64,000 bases of DNA from CAIYQJ01 sp963717255 (lineage in GTDB: Bacteria > Chloroflexota > Limnocylindria > Limnocylindrales > CSP1-4), in assembly GCA_963717255.1 (NCBI GenBank), contig CAVQVT010000007.1:186001-250000 (forward strand), in the 5' to 3' direction. Below the pieces are notes generated by a model. That model saw only the letters and a program-made list of their open reading frames with translations, ran no database searches and had not been told where the DNA came from. Shown in pieces: positions 41,938 through 50,252 of this stretch (its first letter is position 1; each line of letters opens with the position of its first letter). A program made the translations under genes and the position numbers.

Positions 41938-42750
41938 ATGCAGCCCACGTCGCTCGCGATCGTCCTGCCGGCATTCAATGAGGAGGCACGGCTCGGCGCG
42001 GGGCTCGATGAGCTGTTCGCGTACCTGTCTGGCGACGCCGCCCGCGCGGCCCTGCCCCCGGATGTTCGCGTCCTCGTCGTGGACGATGGCAGCTCGGACG
42101 GGACGGCCGCGATCGTCCACCACCGGCGCGAGGCCGCGACCGGCGTGGACGGGGCGACGCCGCGACTCGCCGTCCTGACCGTCCCCCACGGCGGCAAGGG
42201 CTCGGCGGTCCGCGCCGGCATGCGTGCCGCGGACGCGGACCTCGTCGTCTTCGCTGACGCCGACATGGCGACCCCGCCGGACCAGCTGGCGCTGCTCGTC
42301 GCCGCGCTGCGCGATCATGACGTGGCCCTGGGGAGCCGGATCCAGCCCGACGGGTGGGACATGCGGGCGACCCAGTCGCTCTTCCGGCGCCTCCTGGGAC
42401 AGGCCTTCCACGTCCTCGCCTCTCTCTGGGCCGTCGGTCCCGTCCGCGACACGCAATGCGGCTTCAAGGGGTTCACTCGGGAAGCCGCGCGCGACCTGTT
42501 CACGCGGCAGCGGATCGGGAGCATCGTGTTCGACGTCGAGATCATCTACCTGGCGCGCCGCCGCGGGTACGGGATCGCGATCGTGCCGATCCGGTGGGCG
42601 GACCGACGCGGATCGAGGATGCATCCCCGCCCGGGCCTGGCACTGCGGGTGGCCTGGGACCTGCTGCGCATCCCGATCCTGCACCGGCACGTGGCTCGCG
42701 CCCCGCGAGGTGGCGCCGGCCGCGCGGACCGCCCGTCCGACGCCACCTGA
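41938..42750 (+). CDS. Family 2 glycosyltransferase, polyprenyl-phosphate sugar synthase (DPM1/Alg5-like)
   Basis: A 270-residue GT-A enzyme without membrane helices. Motifs are AIVLPAFNEEARLG, VLVVDDGSSDG, ADADMATPPDQL (metal-binding DxD region) and DTQCGFKGFTREAARDLF. It probably makes a polyprenyl-phosphate monosaccharide that feeds the GT-C enzymes encoded beside it. It is divergent from one GT-C gene and convergent with another; 3 bases separate it from the latter. Confidence 0.88.
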   Translation: MQPTSLAIVLPAFNEEARLGAGLDELFAYLSGDAARAALPPDVRVLVVDDGSSDGTAAIVHHRREAATGVDGATPRLAVLTVPHGGKGSAVRAGMRAADADLVVFADADMATPPDQLALLVAALRDHDVALGSRIQPDGWDMRATQSLFRRLLGQAFHVLASLWAVGPVRDTQCGFKGFTREAARDLFTRQRIGSIVFDVEIIYLARRRGYGIAIVPIRWADRRGSRMHPRPGLALRVAWDLLRIPILHRHVARAPRGGAGRADRPSDAT

Positions 42751-42753
42751 CCG

Positions 42754-43854
42754 CTACGGGGGCAGGATCCACGCGAACGCGAGCCAGGCCAGGAGCATCT
42801 GCCCGACGAGGAACGCGGAGAGGAGGGCCAGGCGCACCGGCGGGGGGCGCCGCAGTGCGAGCGTCCAGTCGAACGGCCAAGCGATGGCGAAGTACCGACT
42901 GGCAGAAGCGAGGCGCCCCGCCGCTGCGATCGCGACCACCGGGAGGAGTGCGAGGGTCCAGTACGCCGCGGGCATGCTGTCGCGCCGGAAGAAGGCGAAG
43001 AGCGCGAGGTAGAGCACCGCCGGGACCGCCCAGATCACGCCCGCCAGCGCGGGCCACTCGATCGCCCACAGGGACTGCGCGCGAAGCCAGCCGATCGGGT
43101 CGCCGACGACTGCGCCGAGGTACGCGCTGAATCCGAGGAGCGCGAGCGGCCCGAGGGCGAGCCATCCCCACGACCGTCGCTCCCGTAGCACCGGGTCGCG
43201 GGCGAGGAGGATCACGAGCGGCACGCCGATCAGGATGCCCGGCGGCCTCGCCAGCGTCGCGAGCGCGTACAGCGCGCCCATCGTCGCCGGTCGGCGCGTC
43301 TCCGCGGCGAGGAACGCCCCCGCCGTCAGCAGCAGGAAGAGGGAATCGCTGTATGCGAGCCCGAAGGCGGTCGCGCCCGGCGCGAGTGAGACGAAGGCGA
43401 GGCTCACCAGCGCCGTCTCCGGGTCGAGATGGCGGACGGACAGGGCGTACAGGACGACGAGCGCGAGCCCGAATGCGGCGTTCGCGACGAGCACGCCGGC
43501 GAGGTCCACGTCCCCGAAGGTCAGGGAGGAGGCGACGCGCACGGCGGCGGGGTAGAGCGGGAAGAACGCGTAGTCCACCCACTCCCGGAACACGGGCGCG
43601 GCGTGATAGCCCTCGGCCGCGATCCCGAGGTAGTACCGGCCGTCGTACACCGTCAGGCTGGTGAGGATGGGGACGTCGGTCCAGGCGTAGTCCGGCCGGG
43701 GGGCCCGCGTCGTCGCCTCCGCGATCGCTGCGATCGCCAGGAGCAGGGCCCGAGTCGCGAGGAAGAGCCCCGCGATCCGCGGCAGGGCCCACCGCCATCG
43801 CGGCTCGATGCCGGTCGCCGGGGCGCGGAAGCCCCGCCCCGCCGCGTCGTCCAT
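42754..43854 (-). CDS. PIG-V-like mannosyltransferase, GT-C membrane protein
   Basis: A 366-residue protein with about nine hydrophobic segments. The first periplasmic loop (TSLTVYDGRYYLGIAAEGY) and YAFFPLYPAAVRV match PIG-V/GPI mannosyltransferase-type proteins that use polyprenyl-phosphate mannose. A second member begins at 62932. The ATG at 43854 (MDDAAGRG) follows a TACACT hexamer by 7 bases; a GTG frame from 43890 is rejected because it would include the promoter. Confidence 0.83.
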   Translation of the reverse strand: MDDAAGRGFRAPATGIEPRWRWALPRIAGLFLATRALLLAIAAIAEATTRAPRPDYAWTDVPILTSLTVYDGRYYLGIAAEGYHAAPVFREWVDYAFFPLYPAAVRVASSLTFGDVDLAGVLVANAAFGLALVVLYALSVRHLDPETALVSLAFVSLAPGATAFGLAYSDSLFLLLTAGAFLAAETRRPATMGALYALATLARPPGILIGVPLVILLARDPVLRERRSWGWLALGPLALLGFSAYLGAVVGDPIGWLRAQSLWAIEWPALAGVIWAVPAVLYLALFAFFRRDSMPAAYWTLALLPVVAIAAAGRLASASRYFAIAWPFDWTLALRRPPPVRLALLSAFLVGQMLLAWLAFAWILPP

Positions 43855-43861
43855 GGCGACG

Positions 43862-43867
43862 AGTGTA
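43862..43867 (-). promoter_or_regulatory. -10 element (TACACT) for PIG-V-like gene
   Basis: On the minus strand TACACT ends 7 bases before the ATG at 43854. Confidence 0.45.
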
Positions 43868-43944
43868 CGGGCGACGACCGCGGTCGACACACGGTCCAGC
43901 CCGCCGAGCAGGGACGGCCCGCCGAGCGGACCTCGCGTCCCTGC

Positions 43945-43950
43945 TACCCT
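43945..43950 (+). promoter_or_regulatory. -10 element (TACCCT) before GT-C gene leader
   Basis: TACCCT ends 6 bases before a GTG at 43957 that opens a 15-codon frame, placing the transcription start on that GTG. Confidence 0.4.
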
Positions 43951-43956
43951 CGCCCG

Positions 43957-44004
43957 GTGATCGCCTCACGCGCCTGCCTCGTCGACTCGGCGGACCCCGC
44001 ATGA
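43957..44004 (+). CDS. Possible 15-codon leaderless upstream ORF
   Basis: The frame VIASRACLVDSADPA starts at the expected transcription start and ends in a TGA that overlaps the ATG of the main gene (ATGA at 44001-44004). The main gene has no Shine-Dalgarno site, so ribosomes may arrive by termination-reinitiation. The alternative is chance or a small indel. Confidence 0.35.
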   Translation: MIASRACLVDSADPA

Positions 44005-45245
44005 GGAGCGCGCGGCCGCAGGCACTGCCGGCGCCGTCGTGGCCCTCGGTGCTCACGGCGCTCCTCGTGATGGCGCTCGCGGCCGCCGCCTACCTGCTGT
44101 CGAGCAGACTCCTCTCGGACACCGGGGCGTTCTTCGACTCCGGCCGACCCGACTTCTTCTGGCTCGCCGAGGCCTTCCTGGACGGCCGGACATGGCTGGC
44201 GCGTCCGCTCGGCCCCCACGACGTCGTCGTCCTCGACGGCCGCGCCTACGTCCCGTTCGCGCCGGGCCCGGCCCTCGCGCTCGTCCCGCTCGTGGCCGCG
44301 GTGGGCCGCGCGGTGGCCGTCTCCTGGGAGCCGTTCGTCAACGCGCTCCTCGCGGGGGCGGGCGTCTCCCTCTGCTGGGTCCTCGCCGGCCGGCTGGGTG
44401 TCTCCCGGACGAGCGACCGGATCTGGGTCGTCGTCCTCTTCGGGTTCAGCACGGCGATGTGGTGGGTCACCGCCCGCGGCGGCGTCTGGCACACGGCGCA
44501 CCTCGTCGCCTCGGTCCTCACGCTGCTCGGCCTCGTCGAGGCGTTCGGCCGCCGGCGACCGCTCCTCCTGGGCCTCCTCGCCGGCGCCGCCTTCCTGACG
44601 CGCGCGCCGCTGCTCTTCGCCGTCCCGTTCTGGGCGTGGTCGGTCCTGCCGCGGGAGGGTGACCGCGGATGGCAGGGCGGCCGGCACCCGTCGATCGTCC
44701 GTCGGTGGGCGCTCCTCGCGCTCGGGGTCGCGCCCGGCGTGCTCTTCGCCCTCTGGTACAACGCCGTCCGCTTCGGGTCGCCGCTCGAGTCCGGCTATGC
44801 GCTCGCCACCTTGCCCGACTGGCTGGCGGACCAGCGCGCGCAGGGCCTCTTCTCGCTCGTCCACGTGCCGATGAACGTCGACTACTTCCTGCTCAAGCTC
44901 CCGCGGTTCTCGTCCACGTTCCCGTGGATCAGGCCCGACTGGCTGGGGATGTCGATCCTCTTCACGAGCCCGGGCCTGCTCCTCGCGGTCCGGGCGGACT
45001 GGCGCGAGCGTGCCTCATGGGCGCTCCTGGGCACGGCGGTGCTGGTCCTCGTCCCGAGCCTCCTCTACTACGGCGGGGGTTGGGTCCAGTTCGGCTACCG
45101 GTACTTCCTCGATTCGCTCCCCTTCGTGATCGCGCTCGTCGCCCTCGCGGCGGCTCGCGTGGGGGTCGGCTGGTTGTGGCGGGTGGCGATCGCCTGGGGC
45201 GTCGTCATCAACCTGCTGAGCGTCTACTGGGTGTACCGGAGCTGA
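44001..45245 (+). CDS. Integral membrane glycosyltransferase-like protein (GT-C)
   Basis: A 414-residue protein with about ten hydrophobic segments. The large outside loop after helix 1 (DTGAFFDSGRPDFFWLAEAFLDGRTWLARPLG) carries Asp and aromatic residues as in GT-C enzymes. A Trp-rich YNAVRFGSPLESGYALATLPDW loop is frequent in PMT-related proteins. It lies in a glycan gene cluster, downstream of a leaderless upstream frame. Substrate unknown. Confidence 0.8.
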   Translation: MRSARPQALPAPSWPSVLTALLVMALAAAAYLLSSRLLSDTGAFFDSGRPDFFWLAEAFLDGRTWLARPLGPHDVVVLDGRAYVPFAPGPALALVPLVAAVGRAVAVSWEPFVNALLAGAGVSLCWVLAGRLGVSRTSDRIWVVVLFGFSTAMWWVTARGGVWHTAHLVASVLTLLGLVEAFGRRRPLLLGLLAGAAFLTRAPLLFAVPFWAWSVLPREGDRGWQGGRHPSIVRRWALLALGVAPGVLFALWYNAVRFGSPLESGYALATLPDWLADQRAQGLFSLVHVPMNVDYFLLKLPRFSSTFPWIRPDWLGMSILFTSPGLLLAVRADWRERASWALLGTAVLVLVPSLLYYGGGWVQFGYRYFLDSLPFVIALVALAAARVGVGWLWRVAIAWGVVINLLSVYWVYRS

Positions 45246-45315
45246 CGGACGCGGATGAGCCGGTCGGTCGTCGGGCCGCGGGCCTCCGCCGTCCGGCCCC
45301 CGGCCGTCGCGGTGC

Positions 45316-45321
45316 TATCCT
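45316..45321 (+). promoter_or_regulatory. -10 element (TATCCT) for GNAT/FemAB gene
   Basis: TATCCT ends 7 bases before the GTG at 45329. Confidence 0.45.
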
Positions 45322-45328
45322 CGGCGCC

Positions 45329-46546
45329 GTGACCCAGCCTGTCGCCGTGGACGCCGACCCCGCGTGTCCCGGCGGGGAGGCGACCGCCCCGGACGCTCCC
45401 CCCGTCCGGCAGCGCCCCCTCGTCGCGCGTCGCTCCTCGTTCGACGCCGTCGAACCGGGCGCCTGGCACGCCATCGCGGCCCGGAACCCCTGGGCGACGC
45501 CGTTCGCGCGCTGGGCGTTCCACCGGGCCTGGTGGGATGCCTACGGCGAGAACGCCCACGACGAGACGGTCATCGTGGTCGATCCCGCGGCGGAGGCCCG
45601 GGGTGAGGACGCGCTCGTCGCGATCGTCCCGCTGATGCACCGTCACGGCGTGGAGCCGGGCGATGCCGCGCGACACACCTCGCTGCGGCGCGAGGCGGAC
45701 GGGAGCATGACGCCGCTGGTGCCCACCGACAAGGTCGTCTTCTTCGGCGCTTCGTACCACGCCGACTACGCCACCGTCCTCGCCGATCCCGCGGACCTGC
45801 CGTCCGTGGCCGAGGCGGTCGTCGACCTCCTGGCCGCCCCAGCCGGCCCGAACGATCCCCACCCCGAGCCGTGGGACGTCGTGGACCTGCGACGGCTCCG
45901 GGTCGGCGACCCATCCCTCGAGGCTTTCCGCGCGGCCTTCGCCGCCCGCGCGACCGCGTCGGGTTGGCACGTCAGGGTCGAGCAGGAGGACGTCTGCCCG
46001 GTCGTCTCACTTCCCGGAGGCGTGGACATCGAGGGGTACCTCGCGACGCTCGGCAAGAAGGAGCGTCACGAGATCCGCCGCAAGGTACGGCGCGCCGACG
46101 CGGCCGGCGCCATCGATCTCGTGCCGTCGGCCGACCCGACCGCGGACCTCGATGCGTTCATCGACCTCCACCAGCGTCGTTGGGGGGACGACGGCCTCTT
46201 CCCGCCCACGGAGGGCGGCGCGATGAGCCGCCGCTTCTTCGCTCGCCTCTTCGAGCTGATGTCCGGCGACGGCACGCTCGACCTGCGGTTCCTGCAGGTG
46301 GACGGCAGGCGCATCGCCGCGGGCGTCGGCTTCGACGACGCGGGGTCGGTCTACTACTACAACGCCGGGGTGGACCCGGACGCACGCGATCTCTCGCCGG
46401 GCGTCGTCATGGTCGAGCGGTACGTGCGCGACGCGCTCGCGCGGGGCAAGCGGCGGCTCGACTTCCTCCGGGGGAACGAGCCGTACAAGTACGAATGGGG
46501 CGCCGTGGACGAGCCCATCCATCGCCTGCTCGTCACGCGGATCTGA
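45329..46546 (+). CDS. GNAT-fold acyltransferase (BioF2/CelD/FemAB-like)
   Basis: A 405-residue protein with two GNAT-like halves. The C-terminal half has the Acetyltransf_6 pattern: TLGKKERHEIRRKVRRAD, DLHQRRWGDDGLFP, RFLQVDGRRIAAGVGFDD, YYYNAGVDPDARDLSPGVVM and LDFLRGNEPYKYEWG. Such proteins acylate surface polysaccharides or add amino acids to peptidoglycan. The position among glycosyltransferases suggests a glycan substrate. It starts with GTG at 45329; upstream sequence in the same frame is inside the GT-C gene. Confidence 0.85.
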   Translation: MTQPVAVDADPACPGGEATAPDAPPVRQRPLVARRSSFDAVEPGAWHAIAARNPWATPFARWAFHRAWWDAYGENAHDETVIVVDPAAEARGEDALVAIVPLMHRHGVEPGDAARHTSLRREADGSMTPLVPTDKVVFFGASYHADYATVLADPADLPSVAEAVVDLLAAPAGPNDPHPEPWDVVDLRRLRVGDPSLEAFRAAFAARATASGWHVRVEQEDVCPVVSLPGGVDIEGYLATLGKKERHEIRRKVRRADAAGAIDLVPSADPTADLDAFIDLHQRRWGDDGLFPPTEGGAMSRRFFARLFELMSGDGTLDLRFLQVDGRRIAAGVGFDDAGSVYYYNAGVDPDARDLSPGVVMVERYVRDALARGKRRLDFLRGNEPYKYEWGAVDEPIHRLLVTRI

Positions 46547-46550
46547 GGCC

Positions 46551-47753
46551 ATGGGCGCACCGCTCCCCGACGACCCGCTCTACCGCTTCCCGCCGCGCGG
46601 CCTGCTGCCGCCCGGCGGACCGGTCCGCGTCGTGGAGCTGCTCGCCACGGGCACGAACGGCGGCGCCCAGGAGCACGTGTTCGGCCTGCTCTCGCGGATC
46701 GACCGGGAGCGCTATTCGCCGACGGTGATCTCGCTCTCGGCGGGGGCGTCCGTCCGGCGGATCGCGGCCCTGGGCGTCTCCACCCTGGTGATCGACGAGC
46801 CGGACGACGCGATCGCCGTGGGCGCGGTGGCCGCGTACCTGGCGGACCTGCGCCCCGACGTCCTGCACAACCACATGTACCGGGCCGATCTGGTGGGGAC
46901 CCGCGCGGCGATCGCGCTGGGGGAGATCGGCCAGCCGCGGCCATACGTCGTCTCGACCGTCCACTCGAGCCGCGTCCGCTCCCCCGAGGACCGGGCGGAG
47001 CTCCGGCGCCTCACGCCGCGGATCGACCAGATCATCGCCGTCTCGCGCGCGATCGAGGAGAAGATCCGGCACGAGGAGCGGGTGGGCGCCCCCGTCCGGC
47101 TCGTGTACAACGGCGTGGACCTTCACCGGTACGACCACCAGGAGCCGTGCTGCACTCTCGGCGAGGAGTACGGCATCGAGTCCGGAGCGCCGATCGTCGG
47201 CGTGATCGCCCGGCTGGAGCCGGAGAAGGGCCATCGGACGCTGCTCGACGCATGGCCGCTCGTCCTCGGACGCGCGCCGGATGCGCGCCTGCTCGTCGTG
47301 GGCGAAGGCTCGCTCCTCACCGAGCTCGCGTGGCAGGCGCGGGAGCTGGGGATCGAGAAGCGTGTCGTCTTCACCGGCCGCCGGGACGACATCCCGGCGG
47401 TGACGGCGGCGCTCGACGTGGCCGTCCTGCCCTCCTACCGCGAGGCGCAGGGGATGGTCATCCTCGAGGCGATGGCGCTCTCGCGCCCGGTCGTCGCGAC
47501 GAACGTCGGCGGCATCCCGGAGATGCTCGAAGACGGCGTGTCCGGTCTGCTCGTGCCGCCCCACGACCCCGACGCCCTGGCGGCGGCGATCGTCCGGCTC
47601 CTCCTCGACCACCCGTTCGCCGACACGATCGCGCGGCACGGCCACGACGTGGCCCACGAGCGATTCTCGATCGAGTTCATGGTCCGCGCGGTCGAGGACA
47701 TCTACGACGAAGGTGCGCGGGCGGTCCGCCTGGGGGACGCCGTGGCCGTCTGA
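46551..47753 (+). CDS. Family 4 glycosyltransferase
   Basis: A 400-residue GT-B enzyme. The acceptor domain begins LATGTNGGAQEHVFGLLSRI; the donor domain has GVIARLEPEKGHRTLLDAWPLV, LLVVGEGSLL and the E-x7-E motif in YREAQGMVILEAMALSRPVVATNVGGIPEM. A role in building a lipid-linked surface oligosaccharide in the cytoplasm is likely. It starts 4 bases after the GNAT gene, so the two are co-transcribed. Confidence 0.93.
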   Translation: MGAPLPDDPLYRFPPRGLLPPGGPVRVVELLATGTNGGAQEHVFGLLSRIDRERYSPTVISLSAGASVRRIAALGVSTLVIDEPDDAIAVGAVAAYLADLRPDVLHNHMYRADLVGTRAAIALGEIGQPRPYVVSTVHSSRVRSPEDRAELRRLTPRIDQIIAVSRAIEEKIRHEERVGAPVRLVYNGVDLHRYDHQEPCCTLGEEYGIESGAPIVGVIARLEPEKGHRTLLDAWPLVLGRAPDARLLVVGEGSLLTELAWQARELGIEKRVVFTGRRDDIPAVTAALDVAVLPSYREAQGMVILEAMALSRPVVATNVGGIPEMLEDGVSGLLVPPHDPDALAAAIVRLLLDHPFADTIARHGHDVAHERFSIEFMVRAVEDIYDEGARAVRLGDAVAV

Positions 47754-47843
47754 GCGGGGCGCGCGACGACCGCGGCGATCCCCACGGCGCGGCGTCCGGC
47801 TGGCGGGCTCGCCGTCGCGTCCGAGGCGCCGCCGGGTGCCGCG

Positions 47844-47849
47844 TATCAT
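47844..47849 (+). promoter_or_regulatory. -10 element (TATCAT) for O-antigen-ligase-like gene
   Basis: TATCAT ends 6 bases before the GTG at 47856. Confidence 0.45.
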
Positions 47850-47855
47850 CCCCGC

Positions 47856-50168
47856 GTGACACGCCCGTCGGCGTCGCGCGCCGCGCGCATGGTCGCGTGG
47901 TTCGGGATCGCCTACCTCATCCTTTATCTCGTCTTCCTGGGCGGCGGCTGGGCGGGCATCTACTCCGTGCACCTGCGGATCGCGAGCCTCGTTCTCATCG
48001 TGGCCGGCCTCGGCGGATGGGCCCTGCTCGCCCTCTTCCGTCCGCTGTTGCGACCGCGATCCGCGATCTGGCCGGCGTTCGCGGTCGCGCTGGCGACCCT
48101 CGCCCTCGCCACCGTGTTCTCGAGGGATCCCCGGATCAGTGTCGAGTACGTCGCGTGGGCCTCCCTGCTTGCGGCGCTCTACCTGCTCCTCCAGCGCCTC
48201 CTGTCAGATCCGTTCTTCCGTCCGCGCCTCATGGGCCTGGCGGTCCTGATCTGTGCCGCCGTGGGCATCCTGTACGTGCTCGTCTGCGTGAATGCGTGGG
48301 TCGGGTGGTGGGGTCTCGTCGGCCACCTCGCCGTACCGCCTCTGCGGCCCGGGTTCGCGAGCTTCACCTGGGGGAACCCGAGCGCCGTCATGACGATCGC
48401 CGTCCTCTTCCTCGCGTCGTCGATCGGTCACCTGGGGCTCGCGACACGCGGGCGCGTGGCCGCCGTCGTCTTCCTCACGGCGCTCACGCTCCTCGTCACC
48501 CTGCTCTCCGGCTCGCGCGCGGGCTGGCTCGGGCTGGCGATCGCGCTGGTGGTCACGGTGGTGGCATGGATGCTCGCGGGAGGGGGCGCGGGGGCCGTGC
48601 GTCGGCTGGCCCGTGCCCGCTCGCCGCGGATCGCCTTCGCAGGTCTCGCGCTCGGCGGCATCACCGTCGTCGCGATCGCCCTCACCGCGACCCTGGCGCC
48701 GGCCGTCCTCTCGCGCGCACAGTCCGGCGGCGAAGCCCTGCGCGCGTCGTACTACGCGGCCGCCTGGAGGATGGGTCTCGACTCCCCCCTGGTGGGTTCC
48801 GGGCCCGGGATGTGGGTCTCCCAGCGCGTCGCGTACACGCCGGCCCCGGAGACCGACTACTACATCCCCCACGCCCATGACGTCTACCTGCAGACGTTCG
48901 CGGAATCCGGTGTCCTCGGGCTCGTCGCGGGCGTCGTGGCAGTCTCGTGCCTTCTCTGGCTCATCGCACGCGCCGTCCGGAGCGGAGACCCGGTTCGGCG
49001 TCGCTATGGGTGGTGCGTCCTCTTCGCGTCCGTGTACTTCGGGGCGCATCAGCTCCTCGACTTCTATCCGAACATGCCCGCGGCTCTCTTCGCCTTCGCG
49101 CTCCCGATCGCCTGGCTCGACGCCGCGAGCGACCGGATGCTCCTGCCCGACCGTCCGTCCGCGCGGCTGCGTCGGCTCGGCGGCGCGATGTTCGCCGGTC
49201 TGGTCGTCGCCTCCGTCGCGGTGCTCGCGTGGAGCGAGGTGTCGGCGGTCCGCCTCGACGAAGCCGTGAACCGAGCGAACCGGTCCGACTGGGCTGCGGC
49301 GAGGGGCCCGGCCGAGGACGCCGTGCGCCTGGACCCGTCCATGCCACCCAACCAGCTCGTGCTGGGGCTCGCTGCCGCGCGGGCCGGCGACGTCGACGCG
49401 GCCGAGCGTGCGTTCGCGGCCGCGGCGGCGGCGGACGACCTGCCGACGGCCTGGCTCGACCTCGCGGCGGTGCAGGCGACCCGCGGCTCGGACGGGGCCG
49501 CGAGGGAGTCCCTGCGCCGCGCGCTCCGTCTCGGCATCCAGCAGCCCGCCGTCGCGTTCGCCGCGGGGGATCTGTATGCGCGACTCGGCGACCGGGCGTC
49601 GGCGCGGGACGGCTTCGTCGCCGCCATCCGCGGACTCCCGAGCCTTGCAGGGGACCCGTACTGGACGGCCACCGACGACAGGTCGGCTGCGTGGCCACAG
49701 ACCCTCGATGAGGCCCTCGGCGGGATGCCCCCGGAGACCGGCTTCGACGCCGCGCTCTCCGCCGGCGATGCCGATCGCGCACGCGGGATCGCCGCCACGA
49801 TCGCGGACCCCGGCGGCCGGTCGCGTGCCCTCACCGTGATCGACGGGTGGACAGGGAGCGATCCGGCCTGGGCGGATCTGCAGACGCTCGCTTCCGAGAA
49901 TCCGCTCGACCTGACGACCCTCATCTGGACGGCGCGGGTCGCCGAGCACCGCGGGGACCATGCATCGGCGGAGCGGTACCGGGCGTGGATCGACGTGGTC
50001 CTCGGCGGGGCGGGCGCCACGGGGCGCGAGGTGCGCGTCGGGCCCACGACCGGCGATGCCGAGGACGTCGCCGGGATCGCGAGCATGTACTACGGGCACT
50101 ACACGTACCGACGCCCGACGCCGTGGGACCAGCTCGTGGTGGGCCTTCCGACCCTCGTGTATCGCTAG
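47856..50168 (+). CDS. O-antigen ligase-like (Wzy_C) membrane protein with TPR tail
   Basis: A 770-residue protein. Residues 12-440 contain about twelve hydrophobic helices with the Wzy_C core LSGSRAGWLGLAIA and a long outside loop holding PLVGSGPGMWVSQR and HAHDVYLQTFAESG (conserved His and Arg of the ligase/polymerase family). Residues 450-720 are helical TPR-like repeats (DAVRLDPSMPPNQLVLGLAAARAGD). It would polymerise or transfer a lipid-linked glycan at the outer face. Start at the GTG with the -10 element 6 bases upstream. Confidence 0.88.
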   Translation: MTRPSASRAARMVAWFGIAYLILYLVFLGGGWAGIYSVHLRIASLVLIVAGLGGWALLALFRPLLRPRSAIWPAFAVALATLALATVFSRDPRISVEYVAWASLLAALYLLLQRLLSDPFFRPRLMGLAVLICAAVGILYVLVCVNAWVGWWGLVGHLAVPPLRPGFASFTWGNPSAVMTIAVLFLASSIGHLGLATRGRVAAVVFLTALTLLVTLLSGSRAGWLGLAIALVVTVVAWMLAGGGAGAVRRLARARSPRIAFAGLALGGITVVAIALTATLAPAVLSRAQSGGEALRASYYAAAWRMGLDSPLVGSGPGMWVSQRVAYTPAPETDYYIPHAHDVYLQTFAESGVLGLVAGVVAVSCLLWLIARAVRSGDPVRRRYGWCVLFASVYFGAHQLLDFYPNMPAALFAFALPIAWLDAASDRMLLPDRPSARLRRLGGAMFAGLVVASVAVLAWSEVSAVRLDEAVNRANRSDWAAARGPAEDAVRLDPSMPPNQLVLGLAAARAGDVDAAERAFAAAAAADDLPTAWLDLAAVQATRGSDGAARESLRRALRLGIQQPAVAFAAGDLYARLGDRASARDGFVAAIRGLPSLAGDPYWTATDDRSAAWPQTLDEALGGMPPETGFDAALSAGDADRARGIAATIADPGGRSRALTVIDGWTGSDPAWADLQTLASENPLDLTTLIWTARVAEHRGDHASAERYRAWIDVVLGGAGATGREVRVGPTTGDAEDVAGIASMYYGHYTYRRPTPWDQLVVGLPTLVYR

Positions 50169-50170
50169 GT

Positions 50171-50203
50171 GCGCACCCGGGATCGCGAGATCCCCCGGTG
50201 CGC
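50171..50203. terminator. Hairpin terminator between convergent genes
   Basis: GCGCACCCGGGATC pairs with GATCCCCCGGTGCGC around the loop GCGA, with one bulge. It begins 3 bases past the ligase stop and serves the converging PIG-L gene too. Confidence 0.6.
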
Positions 50204-50252
50204 CCTCGCCCTCGCCCCCGGGCTCGCCGTGTCGTGGAGCCCCGCACCGTCC

